DNA of 64,000 bases, from positions 1 to 64,000 of the forward strand of contig NZ_NIXK01000008.1 of the NCBI RefSeq assembly GCF_002763455.1, written 5' to 3'. Below, piece by piece: positions 35,083-42,583 of this stretch; the first letter of the stretch is position 1, and every line of letters begins with the position of its first letter. The notes below the pieces were generated by a model. The model was not told where the DNA came from. It worked only from the letters and a program-made list of their open reading frames with translations, and did no database searches. The position numbers and the translations under genes were made by a program. This DNA is from Lentibacillus sediminis. Lineage in GTDB: Bacteria; Bacillota; Bacilli; Bacillales; Amphibacillaceae.

Positions 35083-35745
35083 TCAAGCCTGCTTCTCAGC
35101 ACCATCTTCAGGCAGCGATGATGCGGCCTCCCAACTCATGACTTCTTTGTTTATTTTCACAGAAATCCATACGAATCCAGCAAATATCAGAGCGCTGAAG
35201 ATCCATCCGCTAATATTCATGTAAATAATCATCTGCCCATACCCATCCGCGCCATACACCTGAAGCAGCCATGCCTTCAGTGAATTCTGAAACACGCCGC
35301 GAAATACAAATAATCCTGTCAGCAACTGAAAACCCGAAAAAAGTCCTTTTGTGGAGAATAACGCTTTGCTGTCCTCCCTGGCATGTCCCAGCAAATACGC
35401 CCAGTCCACAGCAAAATAAAGTGCCAGCGGTTTCAAAATCAGTATTGACAACAGATGAATTCCCGCAAAACCATAGCCCAAATAAACCTGGTTCCACAGC
35501 ATGGATTCTGCCGAGGACGACAATAGATTTACCATCGTAGTGATAAGAAGCGAGCCGATAATAAAAATCCCGGCGATATTAAATTGCTTTTCAACGATGA
35601 AACGGTAAATCGTATAAATAAACCCGGGCACAGTGGAGAGCAAAATAGCAAGATAATCTCCTAGCGGCTCCCTGGCGTAATTCCAGATTAAAAACGGGAT
35701 GGCGGCATAACAAATCAAGTCCAGCAGCATCAGTTTTTTATTCAT
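35083..35745 (-). CDS. VC0807-like integral membrane protein
   Basis: A protein of 220 residues with six predicted transmembrane helices of the VC0807 type. Landmarks are the paired VPGFIYTIYRFIVEKQFNIAGIFIIG segment, seen in part as TVPGFIYTIYRFI, and YFAVDWAYLLG. The family is often controlled by a linked regulator. Its ATG overlaps the end of the restored MerR reading frame by 8 bp, indicating translational coupling. The biochemical role is unknown. Confidence 0.75.
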   Translation of the reverse strand: MNKKLMLLDLICYAAIPFLIWNYAREPLGDYLAILLSTVPGFIYTIYRFIVEKQFNIAGIFIIGSLLITTMVNLLSSSAESMLWNQVYLGYGFAGIHLLSILILKPLALYFAVDWAYLLGHAREDSKALFSTKGLFSGFQLLTGLFVFRGVFQNSLKAWLLQVYGADGYGQMIIYMNISGWIFSALIFAGFVWISVKINKEVMSWEAASSLPEDGAEKQA

Positions 35746-36485
35746 GGACTTTGTCCGCCTTGTTGTTATAGTAGTATCCCCCTGCTTTTTCTATAAAACG
35801 GAGAATCTCAGGGTCAAATTGATAAAAACCAACCTCCCTTTTTCTTTATAAACATTCAAAGCTTTTCGGGATAACTCTCTATCCCCTTGAAACATGCTAT
35901 CCACGTTCTCCATCCATCTCCTTGCCAGATCCTGTGCTTCCGGAGAAGATGGTGGTTTCTCGATATGCAACCATATATCGTTAACCAGCTTAACCCATTT
36001 ATCTACTTCTTCATGGTCCTTGCCAACTTTCGGCAACTTACTTATTGCTTCCTGCTCTTCTTTTGTAAGATTTTTCTCCCTGTACTTTCGTATTTGCTGA
36101 GACAATTTCGGATGCAAAAAAGTATCAAAAATAGCCTCCCAGTTCATTTGCTCTTCTGATTCTATTTCTATTAACTGAAGGATGCCGCGAATTCTATCTT
36201 CGGCGCTTCTTAACTTCTCCTCTGGATCATTTCCAATCGCATTTGCAGAAATTCTTTAGAGGTTTTCTTCTGGAAGTTGGTCAGAATGTCGTGAATGGTA
36301 TCCAGCTCAAAACCCATATCTTTCAGCGTCATGATCTGATGAAGTTTTTCCACTGCATTTTCATCGTAATACCGATGTCCGCCATCCCCTGTCTTTGATG
36401 GTTTCAAAATACCGATTTGGTCGTAATACCTCAGGGTGCGGACTGTCGTATTGCTTAATTTAGCGAGTTTTCCGATTGCGTACAC
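35738..36485 (-). pseudogene. MerR/TipA-type regulator disrupted by two frameshifts
   Basis: The N-terminal MerR HTH (MYAIGKLAKLSNTTVRTLRYYDQIGIL) runs from the GTG at 36485 and then stops near 36210. A one-base shift there restores DPEEKLRSAEDRIRGILQ and leads into the frame at 36147 (NWEAIFDTFLHPKLS), a TipAS-like effector domain with SSPEAQDLARRWMENVDSMFQG. A second shift near 35840 restores GFYQFDPEILRFIEKAGG to the stop at 35738. The joined product would be about 248 residues, normal for TipA-like regulators. As written, only a 91-residue HTH fragment and a separate 118-residue frame exist. It would have regulated the coupled membrane-protein gene. Confidence 0.85.
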
Positions 36486-36576
36486 TTCGAACCCCCGTGG
36501 CTTGTGTTAAAAACATTATAACGGATGACGCCACGTAAGATTCAATCTTTTTTCAAGAATTTTTATAAAAATTTTT

Positions 36577-36807
36577 TTAATCTTCATCTTTTACATCAAT
36601 ATCTTCAGGGATTGGATCGTTTAAGTATTCCTGGATCATTTTTCGGTATTTCTCCACTTGCTCCAGGTGGGTTTGGAATTGTTCTTTATTGATGAGGTAT
36701 TGGGTGCCGTCATGGATGGTGCGGATGCGGCCCTGCAGAACCAGTTGCCTGATGGCCTGTTCATCTGTGGATAGATATTCTGCTGTTTCGGGGATGGTGA
36801 GGTACAT
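36577..36807 (-). CDS. small HTH DNA-binding protein (excisionase/MerR type)
   Basis: A protein of 76 residues with a winged HTH_17 fold: YLTIPETAEYLSTDEQAIRQLVLQGRIRTIHDGTQYLINKEQF. A short acidic tail follows (DPIPEDIDVKDED). The frame opens at 36909, but AAGGAG nine bases before the ATG at 36807, and the lack of sense upstream, fix the start. Bacillaceae carry such proteins outside phages; the target is unknown. It is divergent from the small toxin-like gene. Confidence 0.8.
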   Translation of the reverse strand: MYLTIPETAEYLSTDEQAIRQLVLQGRIRTIHDGTQYLINKEQFQTHLEQVEKYRKMIQEYLNDPIPEDIDVKDED

Positions 36808-36918
36808 GGCTGTGAACTCCTTTTTTTGCTGATTCGGCGGGAGTTTAGTCCATTTGATTATTATTCTACCTATCAGCCAATTTTTTACAACAATATACTT
36901 AACGAACAAATTTTCGTG

Positions 36919-36927
36919 TGCTATAAT
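36919..36927 (+). promoter_or_regulatory. extended -10 promoter of the small toxin-like gene
   Basis: TGCTATAAT: an extended TG motif plus a perfect TATAAT (36922-36927). The best -35 at 17 bp is a weak TTAACG. Predicted start near 36934 gives a 77-base leader. Confidence 0.65.
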
Positions 36928-36969
36928 TAACTTGGTAGCCGAATTGTTTCGGGGTGGGAGATTGCTCTT

Positions 36970-37006
36970 CCTTTTTTTCTCTACGTCAGAGAAAGAAGGA
37001 GGTGAT
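36970..37006 (+). promoter_or_regulatory. leader hairpin covering a full-length Shine-Dalgarno
   Basis: A 12-bp stem (36971-36982 with 36988-36999, two G-U pairs, loop ACGTC) pairs with the first bases of AAGGAGGTGATC (36996-37007). That Shine-Dalgarno matches the 16S 3' end over 12 bases, far longer than neighbouring genes. The combination implies strong but masked translation. Confidence 0.75.
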
Positions 37007-37010
37007 CGAC

Positions 37011-37166
37011 ATGGAGTTTCTTACAGATGTGTTAACTGCGGCAATGAAAGCAATCATAAATCAACTGGTTGCTCTCGTTTTCAAAACCGTTCGCAGTAAA
37101 AAGTCCAATAAGAAAACCACCCCACAACGCTCTCACAAAGGCGGGGGTGGCTCTTCTAAAAAGTAG
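37011..37166 (+). CDS. small basic peptide, candidate type I toxin
   Basis: A 51-residue peptide. The N-terminal half is a hydrophobic or amphipathic helix (LTDVLTAAMKAIINQLVALVF); the C-terminal half is strongly basic (KTVRSKKSNKK, then GGGGSSKK). Start ATG lies just after an unusually long Shine-Dalgarno masked by a hairpin. A convergent antisense RNA with its own promoter and terminator overlaps its 3' end. This is the layout of Bacillus type I toxin genes such as txpA and bsrG, though I see no sequence likeness to those toxins. Alternatives are a small membrane-active bacteriocin or an ordinary small protein. Confidence 0.6.
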   Translation: MEFLTDVLTAAMKAIINQLVALVFKTVRSKKSNKKTTPQRSHKGGGGSSKK

Positions 37167-37239
37167 GGCAGCCTCTCGCTTCGAGCGATAAGGTTACCAA
37201 GAAGGCGATGTGTTGTAGCACATCGTCTTCTTTCATTCT
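37107..37239 (-). ncRNA. candidate antisense (antitoxin) RNA
   Basis: On the minus strand a promoter (TTGAAA, 16 bp, TGC-TATAAT; 37246-37273) predicts a start near 37239. A terminator lies inside the small ORF: stem CCACCCC (37144-37150) with GGGGTGG (37117-37123), followed by TTTTCTTATT. The RNA of about 133 nt would pair with the last 60 bases of the ORF and its 3' hairpin. Expression is not shown. Confidence 0.55.
37201..37230 (+). terminator. 3' hairpin of the small toxin-like gene
   Basis: A 12-bp stem (GAAGGCGATGTG / CACATCGTCTTC, one G-U pair) with a TTGTAG loop. The U-tract (TTTCATTCT) is modest. The same hairpin would form the 5' loop of the antisense RNA, a possible initial contact. 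Confidence 0.65.
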
Positions 37240-37245
37240 ACCCTT

Positions 37246-37273
37246 ATTATAGCATATTCATCCGAAATTTCAA
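37246..37273 (-). promoter_or_regulatory. promoter of the antisense RNA
   Basis: Minus strand -35 TTGAAA (37268-37273), 16-bp spacer ending TGC, -10 TATAAT (37246-37251). It lies between the small gene and the GNAT gene, facing the small gene. Confidence 0.7.
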
Positions 37274-37311
37274 TATACAAAATCACAAATAAAGAAATCC
37301 TGATCCTCCAC

Positions 37312-37596
37312 CTATTTCTGCTCGATCAGCACATCATGAAATCCCGGGTTTTTTTCCATTTTCCCTTTGGCGTAAGGACACAATGGAAGCACCTTTTTGT
37401 TCTTCTCGCGTGCATACTTTACAACTTCTTTCAGCAATTCTCCGCCCATTCCTTTGCCCCGGAGATCGCCCGATACAAAGGTGTGATCCACGACGATTTT
37501 CCCTCCGCCGTTTTCCACAAAGGTAATTTCCGCCAGCGGATCTTTAATATCCTCACCGACATAAAATTTATTGGCCCCTCTATTAATAGCCGTCAT
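37312..37596 (-). CDS. short GNAT-type N-acetyltransferase (YjdJ/YidJ-like)
   Basis: A protein of 94 residues of the minimal GNAT group (COG2388). The core AEITFVENGGGKIVVDHTFVSGDLRGKGMGGELLKEVVKYA, in which GDLRGKGMGGELL is the acetyl-CoA loop, is followed by KVLPLCPYAKGKMEKNPG, typical of the group. The frame opens at 37635; GGAGG seven bases before the ATG at 37596 fixes the start. Substrate unknown. It may read through towards the antisense promoter. Confidence 0.85.
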   Translation of the reverse strand: MTAINRGANKFYVGEDIKDPLAEITFVENGGGKIVVDHTFVSGDLRGKGMGGELLKEVVKYAREKNKKVLPLCPYAKGKMEKNPGFHDVLIEQK

Positions 37597-37763
37597 TGCA
37601 AAGCCTCCATATATGTGTAGTTTCGAGAAATTCATAAAAGATAATTAGTACTTTATGTCTATTATACTCTTTTATTTCGATTATGGAAATACCTCTTTCA
37701 GCTTGACAGCGTTATCATTTTTAAAAAATTGTAAATCCCATTCACTATAAGCCTATATCGGCT

Positions 37764-38236
37764 TTATCGTTCCCTATTCAAAAAATACATTGCGGAAAGC
37801 AAACTCTCTTGGTGCTGAAAACATCCGTCTGATTCTCTCCCGTTTGTTTCAACCCCGGGTGTATAGGGCACTTCCAGCTTTAATTCACCCGAATAAATCC
37901 AGCTGAATAATTCCGCATCACTAAAGTCTCTGAATGGTTTCGGCCGGGAAGAAAGAATTTTCATCGCAAACATCTGTTCAACAGGTGGAGTAAGCAGGTG
38001 CAGATTTTCGAAACGATGAAATTCCTCCATGTCTTCTTTTTTCACATATTGCAGCGGCTCGCTTATATCCTGGTTTATCCAGTCCGGATCCAGTTCATAC
38101 ACTTCTGCCATTCCGTTTAGTATATGATCAAGCTGCGGGTAATATTGAATATAGCATCAATATCCTTGGTGGCCGGTCTTGCATTAAAGCAGGCCAGCAC
38201 AATGGTTTCATCATAAATGTTCATCAACACCACCAT
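37764..38236 (-). pseudogene. broken nucleotidyltransferase-like gene (DUF6036/AbiEii type)
   Basis: An upstream frame from 38236 gives DETIVLACFNARPATKDIDAIF, resembling the A-x-K-D-I-D-A core of DUF6036/nucleotidyltransferase AbiEii-like proteins. It then runs into a stop unless shifted by one base near 38145. The shifted frame reads YPQLDHILNGMAEVYELDPDWIN and continues through HLLTPPVEQMFAMKILSSRP, a characteristic stretch of the family. The C-terminal part also looks degenerate (RDFSDAELFSWIYSG). The 5' end lacks the usual first strand. It is thus a decaying gene, possibly from an abortive-infection or toxin locus. Confidence 0.68.
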
Positions 38237-38440
38237 TTTGTCTCGCCAATTTTACCATCCAACACTTCCATCAATCACGGAAAAGCTCATTTGTTATTTT
38301 CCCCAAATCCTCCCGCTCCCCATATATCGTTATCTCTCTTTTATACCAAACCGAACACTGGAAAAATATAGTGTCATCGGCCTCTTTTTAGGGGACAATA
38401 TACATAGCGCGACAATACAATGATAACGGAGGATGATCAA

Positions 38441-39781
38441 ATGGTATTTTCCGACAGCAAAATGGAAACATGGAAAGAAAAATTTCCTTTATTCAATAAG
38501 ATAATCAATCTACATCCAGTCATCTGGCAAAATCCCAACCTCATCACAGCGAAAGACTTTGATCAACTGCCATTAACGAAAGAAAATATGGAGGAAGCGG
38601 ACCGTCTATGGGATAGGTTTGCCCCATTCTTGGCTAAAGCATTTCCCGAAACAAGTGCAACAAATGGGATTATTGAGTCCGAATTACGCAAATTAACAAA
38701 TATGAAGCAATTAATGGATGATGCGGGCCATGAAACATTAGGGGAACTATACTTAAAATGCGACAATGACCTGCCGATTGCTGGCTCCATTAAAGCAAGA
38801 GGCGGCTTCTTTGAGGTGCTTCATCATGCAGAGACCTTGGCGATAAAAGAAGGGCTTGTGCAAAAAGGTGATGATTATGAAGTCTTTGCAAGTGATAAGT
38901 TCAAATCCTTCTTTCAGCAGTTCTCCATCGGCGTTGGTTCCACCGGCAATTTGGGACTAAGTATCGGAATCATGGGGGCAAAGCTGGGTTTTAATGTTTC
39001 TGTCTACATGTCAGCAGACGCAAAACAATGGAAAAAGGATTTGCTGCGCAAGAAAGGTGCAACCGTACATGAATTTACGGGAGATTTCGGTGTAGCCATT
39101 GATGAAGGAAGAAAGCAAACCATTGCTGATCCTAAAGGATATTTTGTGGATGATGAAGATTCGAAGTTGTTGTATTTGGGCTATAGTGTAGCTGCCCTTC
39201 GCCTGAAAAAGCAATTGGAAGAAAAAAATATTTCCGTAGATGCGGAACGTCCGTTATTCGTTTACTTACCATGTGGAGTTGGTGGATCTCCAGGTGGTAT
39301 CACGTTCGGGTTGAAACAGCTATTCGGTGACCATGTTCATTGCTTTTTTGTGGAACCTGTCAACTCCCCTTCCGTCTTGCTGGGCTTAATGACAGGTGAG
39401 ATGGATCAACTGAGTGTGCAGGATGTCGGTGTCGACAATGTAACCGAGGCCGACGGATTAGCAGTTGGCAGGCCGTCGAGTTTCGCCACGCCCATCAGTG
39501 ATAAATTAGTAAGTGGAATATATACGATTGAGGATCATACATTGTTCGAATTGCTTACTATGCTTGCTGATTCCGAGAATATCTTCCTGGAGCCTTCAGC
39601 AACTGCAGGGCTTGTGGGGCCAGGTCGGATTTTACAAACGGATTATGTGCAGAAGCATAATTTAAAGGCGGAAAATATTACGCATATTGCTTGGGCTACA
39701 GGGGGAGCTCTTGTACCTGAAGGGGATATGGAGTTGTTTTATGGGAGAGGGAAGGAGTTTCTTGAGTCTTGGAAAAAATAA
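38441..39781 (+). CDS. dsdA: D-serine ammonia-lyase (D-serine dehydratase)
   Basis: PLP enzyme of about 446 residues that deaminates D-serine to pyruvate and ammonia, relieving D-serine toxicity. The PLP lysine lies in AGSIKARGGFFEVL (about residue 112) and the phosphate-binding glycine loop in GVGSTGNLGLSIG. PCGVGGSPGGITFGLK is another family motif, seen in part as LPCGVGGSPGG. The frame opens at 38420, but GGAGG eight bases upstream selects the ATG at 38441. No dsdC or dsdX neighbour is present. It is monocistronic. Confidence 0.94.
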   Translation: MVFSDSKMETWKEKFPLFNKIINLHPVIWQNPNLITAKDFDQLPLTKENMEEADRLWDRFAPFLAKAFPETSATNGIIESELRKLTNMKQLMDDAGHETLGELYLKCDNDLPIAGSIKARGGFFEVLHHAETLAIKEGLVQKGDDYEVFASDKFKSFFQQFSIGVGSTGNLGLSIGIMGAKLGFNVSVYMSADAKQWKKDLLRKKGATVHEFTGDFGVAIDEGRKQTIADPKGYFVDDEDSKLLYLGYSVAALRLKKQLEEKNISVDAERPLFVYLPCGVGGSPGGITFGLKQLFGDHVHCFFVEPVNSPSVLLGLMTGEMDQLSVQDVGVDNVTEADGLAVGRPSSFATPISDKLVSGIYTIEDHTLFELLTMLADSENIFLEPSATAGLVGPGRILQTDYVQKHNLKAENITHIAWATGGALVPEGDMELFYGRGKEFLESWKK

Positions 39782-39960
39782 TTGGGAGCAGACATATGTA
39801 ACGAGAGACTTGATTGAAAGGTCTCCTGTTTTTATTTTGGCGAAAGTAAGTAAACAAACACTTTAATTCTTTCTGTTTCTCTCCCCTATAAGCTTAATGT
39901 AATGGTATCATAAATATATATAATATTTAGAAATCCCATCACAATAAGAGGTGAACTGCC

Positions 39961-40014
39961 ATGATTAAATATGCCTTTCCCGTTATCTTAATGCTGCTTA
40001 TTTTCCTGACCTAG
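39961..40014 (+). CDS. possible 17-residue hydrophobic peptide
   Basis: ATG with AAGAGGTG nine bases upstream opens MIKYAFPVILMLLIFLT, ended by TAG. A TATAAT lies at 39919. It is followed about 60 bp later by a stable hairpin. Almost entirely hydrophobic, so a membrane micropeptide is possible; chance cannot be ruled out at this length. Confidence 0.35.
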   Translation: MIKYAFPVILMLLIFLT

Positions 40015-40294
40015 ATATTGAACCATTTATATTTGAGATAACTGCAGAATAAGAAAAGAAAAACTCTTTTACTAAATCCCCACTTGAACTCTGGTGGGGA
40101 TTCTCATTTCAGTCTCATATTCCTGTTCGTTTTTCCATTCTTTAATTGATTTCGCTATTTAAGAAATAATACTTCACCACCCAAGTATGTGCACTTATGC
40201 AGATGCTTTTTTGTACGCTTTCTTCCTCCCCTTAAATATGCACTCTAATTCATCCCACCTAGACGTATTTTTTCCTTTCTTCACAAAAAAACAC

Positions 40295-40323
40295 TTGACC
40301 AATCAAAATCACACTGTTATGGT
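40295..40323 (+). promoter_or_regulatory. promoter of the GntR-ABC operon
   Basis: -35 TTGACC (40295-40300), 17-bp spacer, -10 TATGGT (40318-40323). The -10 is the first part of the operator palindrome. Confidence 0.8.
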
Positions 40324-40347
40324 TATATACATAACTATATAACCATA
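40318..40347. promoter_or_regulatory. GntR/YtrA-type operator
   Basis: Perfect 12-bp inverted repeat TATGGTTATATA / TATATAACCATA with a six-base centre. It overlaps the -10 and start region of the operon encoding a GntR regulator, so autorepression is the obvious reading. Confidence 0.88.
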
Positions 40348-40381
40348 GCCCATAACACACTAAAAGAATAGTAGGGATAAC

Positions 40382-40759
40382 ATGAAAGGACCTTTTGATC
40401 AGGATAAACCGATATATATCCAAGTCAGAGAACGAATTGAAGATCAAATACTTAATCATCAGCTAAAAGAAGGGGACCAGGCCCCTTCAACAAATCAACT
40501 CGTACAATTTTATAAAATCAACCATGTTACGGTCTCAAATGGCGTGAACCCATTAGTTGATGAAGGAATTCTTTATAAAAAGAGAGGGATTGGGATGTTT
40601 GTTGCAGAGGGAGCGAGAGAGAAACTTATCCGAAAACGAAAAGAATTGTTTGTCGAGGACTATGTTGTCAAATTGGTTCACGAAGCCGAAAAGCTGGGGA
40701 TCACCGAAAATGAAATCATCCAATCGATTAAGAATGTAAAAGGACGTGGTGCAGAATGA
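40382..40759 (+). CDS. GntR family regulator, YtrA type
   Basis: A protein of 125 residues with an N-terminal GntR winged helix (PIYIQVRERIEDQILNHQL, then STNQLVQFYKINHVTVSN) and a short helical C-terminus without a ligand domain, as in the YtrA subfamily. It should bind the palindrome upstream and repress its own operon, usually relieved by cell-wall-active compounds in B. subtilis. GTAGGGAT precedes the ATG. It overlaps the ATPase gene by four bases (ATGA). Confidence 0.9.
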   Translation: MKGPFDQDKPIYIQVRERIEDQILNHQLKEGDQAPSTNQLVQFYKINHVTVSNGVNPLVDEGILYKKRGIGMFVAEGAREKLIRKRKELFVEDYVVKLVHEAEKLGITENEIIQSIKNVKGRGAE

Positions 40760-41625
40760 GTGTGAAGGCAGAAAATTTAGGATTAAGCTATGGAAACCAT
40801 ATGGTACTAAAGGATATCACCTTTGAATTAAGCAGCAAGAAAATATATGGCCTGCTGGGGAGAAATGGTGCAGGGAAAACATCACTTCTCTCGACTTTGG
40901 CATCATTCCGACAGCCATCCTCCGGGTCCATTACTATTGATGGGGAGATTCCTTTTGAAAATCCCCTTATCATGCAGCAAATTGCATTGATGTATGACAA
41001 AGGTTATAAAGATGAAACCGATAATATAAAATCAATGCTTCAGGATCTGCAACGGTATCGCCCCCATTTCGATATGGATTATGCTGAATATCTGATCGGC
41101 CGTTTCAAACTCGATAAGAAGAAGGCGATCAAGAAATTTTCAAAAGGGATGCAGTCTGCTGTGAATGTGGTCATCGGTTTGGCATCGAGAGCACCAATAA
41201 CGATTTTTGATGAGGTCTACCTTGGCATGGATGCACCCTCAAGAGATATCTTTTATAAAGAGTTATTGGAAGATCAGCAGGAACACCCGAGGATTATCAT
41301 CCTGTCCACTCATCTCGTATCGGAAATGGATTATTTGTTTGATGAAGTGATTATATTAAACAAAGGGGAGATTATCCTTCAGGAAGAATACGATTCGCTT
41401 GTTTCCAAAGGTGCTTCGATTACTGGTAAAAGCGAATTGGTCGATGACTTTGTTCAGTCGAAAACACAGCTTCATGTCCAGCAATTGGGCGATACAAAAT
41501 CTGTCATGATATATGGATCCTTGAGTGATGAGGAAAGAAAAACGGCGATGGACAAAGGGTTGGAAACAGGGCCAGTCTCGCTTCATGATTTATTTATCCA
41601 TTTGACGAAGGAGGATGACCGATGA
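40756..41625 (+). CDS. ABC transporter ATPase (YtrB-like)
   Basis: A 289-residue ATPase. Walker A is LLGRNGAGKTS (about residue 36). Walker B is ITIFDEVYLGMD, and the H-loop is LSTHLVSEM. The ABC signature is degenerate (FSKGMQSAVN rather than LSGGQ), as found in YtrB-type proteins. A C-terminal extension of about 80 residues may be regulatory. It overlaps both neighbours by ATGA, so the three genes are coupled. Confidence 0.9.
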   Translation: MSVKAENLGLSYGNHMVLKDITFELSSKKIYGLLGRNGAGKTSLLSTLASFRQPSSGSITIDGEIPFENPLIMQQIALMYDKGYKDETDNIKSMLQDLQRYRPHFDMDYAEYLIGRFKLDKKKAIKKFSKGMQSAVNVVIGLASRAPITIFDEVYLGMDAPSRDIFYKELLEDQQEHPRIIILSTHLVSEMDYLFDEVIILNKGEIILQEEYDSLVSKGASITGKSELVDDFVQSKTQLHVQQLGDTKSVMIYGSLSDEERKTAMDKGLETGPVSLHDLFIHLTKEDDR

Positions 41626-42419
41626 AGTCGAAATCTATGTTTCCAAAAGTGGTAATGGATATGTTTTGGATTCAAATGACCTGGGCACTAGGATTTTTAG
41701 GCATTATGCTGATAGTGAATATAATTAAGATTGGGAGAACGCTCCTCGGGAACGACAGTGTAGACAACTACTATGTTGCTGTTTTTATTGCGGCCAATAT
41801 ATTCATGCTTGTTATTGGAATAATTTCCACCTCGTTTCTCCCCCATTATGTGGAAAATGGTGTTACAAGAAAGGATTATTTTAAAGGGGGACTTCTTGCT
41901 GCTGTGGGACTGTCCGTGATTATCCCCATTATCGCATTCTTTGTTGCTGCGATTGAACGATTGATCGTGACCAATCTGACAAGCATAACTTTTGGTGATA
42001 CCGATCTAAACTCCGTGTTTCAGGAAATTCCTGATGTTGGTGGCATTGGCGACATTATTAGTACTATTGTACAGTCTGTCATATTTACTCCTTACGTTGA
42101 CCCAGGGAGTAATTGGGTCTTAGGCATGGCGGTTTTTAGTTTGAATATTTTTCTTTACTACTTACTCGGCTGGTTAATCAGTGCAAGTTTCTACCGATTT
42201 GATACACCCGGTGGCCTAGGATCTATTGTTATTGCATTAGTTCTTTTAATGCTGGGAGATACATTGTTAAGAGTTGCAATAGATTTGCCTGTGCTTGAAA
42301 GTTTAGCAGCAATAAACTCTCTTCCAGCGGGTGTTGCGGTTCTTGGTTTGTTGTTTATTGTCATTGTTTCTATTTGGATGATTCGGTTATTGACTAAGAC
42401 TGTTTCTATTAAAATGTAA
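41622..42419 (+). CDS. ABC transporter permease of the GntR operon
   Basis: Membrane protein of 265 residues with six predicted helices and a long extracytoplasmic loop (about residues 115-150, TSITFGDTDLNSVFQEIPDV). No known substrate motif. Its coupling to the YtrB-like ATPase and YtrA-type regulator suggests an export or envelope-stress function. The start overlaps the ATPase stop. Confidence 0.82.
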   Translation: MKSKSMFPKVVMDMFWIQMTWALGFLGIMLIVNIIKIGRTLLGNDSVDNYYVAVFIAANIFMLVIGIISTSFLPHYVENGVTRKDYFKGGLLAAVGLSVIIPIIAFFVAAIERLIVTNLTSITFGDTDLNSVFQEIPDVGGIGDIISTIVQSVIFTPYVDPGSNWVLGMAVFSLNIFLYYLLGWLISASFYRFDTPGGLGSIVIALVLLMLGDTLLRVAIDLPVLESLAAINSLPAGVAVLGLLFIVIVSIWMIRLLTKTVSIKM

Positions 42420-42583
42420 TTGTTATGGAATAAGGAGAGCCCATGCAGAGAGAATCAGGATGGCACGGAACGCTTAGGTCTGGATGCTGACAGGGTATGT
42501 CGCGTGATTCGGAGCCAGATAGAGGGAATTTGCAAATCCTCCCAATAAATAATGTTTCTATACCAGATGGATGAGGGGATTTT

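Larger units (their letters stand above)
39782..40381. other. 600-bp gap after dsdA
   Basis: Contains a weak dsdA terminator (GAGAC / GTCTC near 39808-39826, then CTGTTTTT), a 17-residue hydrophobic peptide frame at 39961, a hairpin (ATCCCCAC / GTGGGGAT, about 40075-40102) and, from 40295, the GntR-operon promoter and operator. No larger coding frame is convincing. Confidence 0.5.

Noticed and set aside
40259-40459. 66-codon minus-strand frame near the GntR gene
   Set aside because: It runs through the promoter, operator and start of the GntR gene and has no ribosome site.
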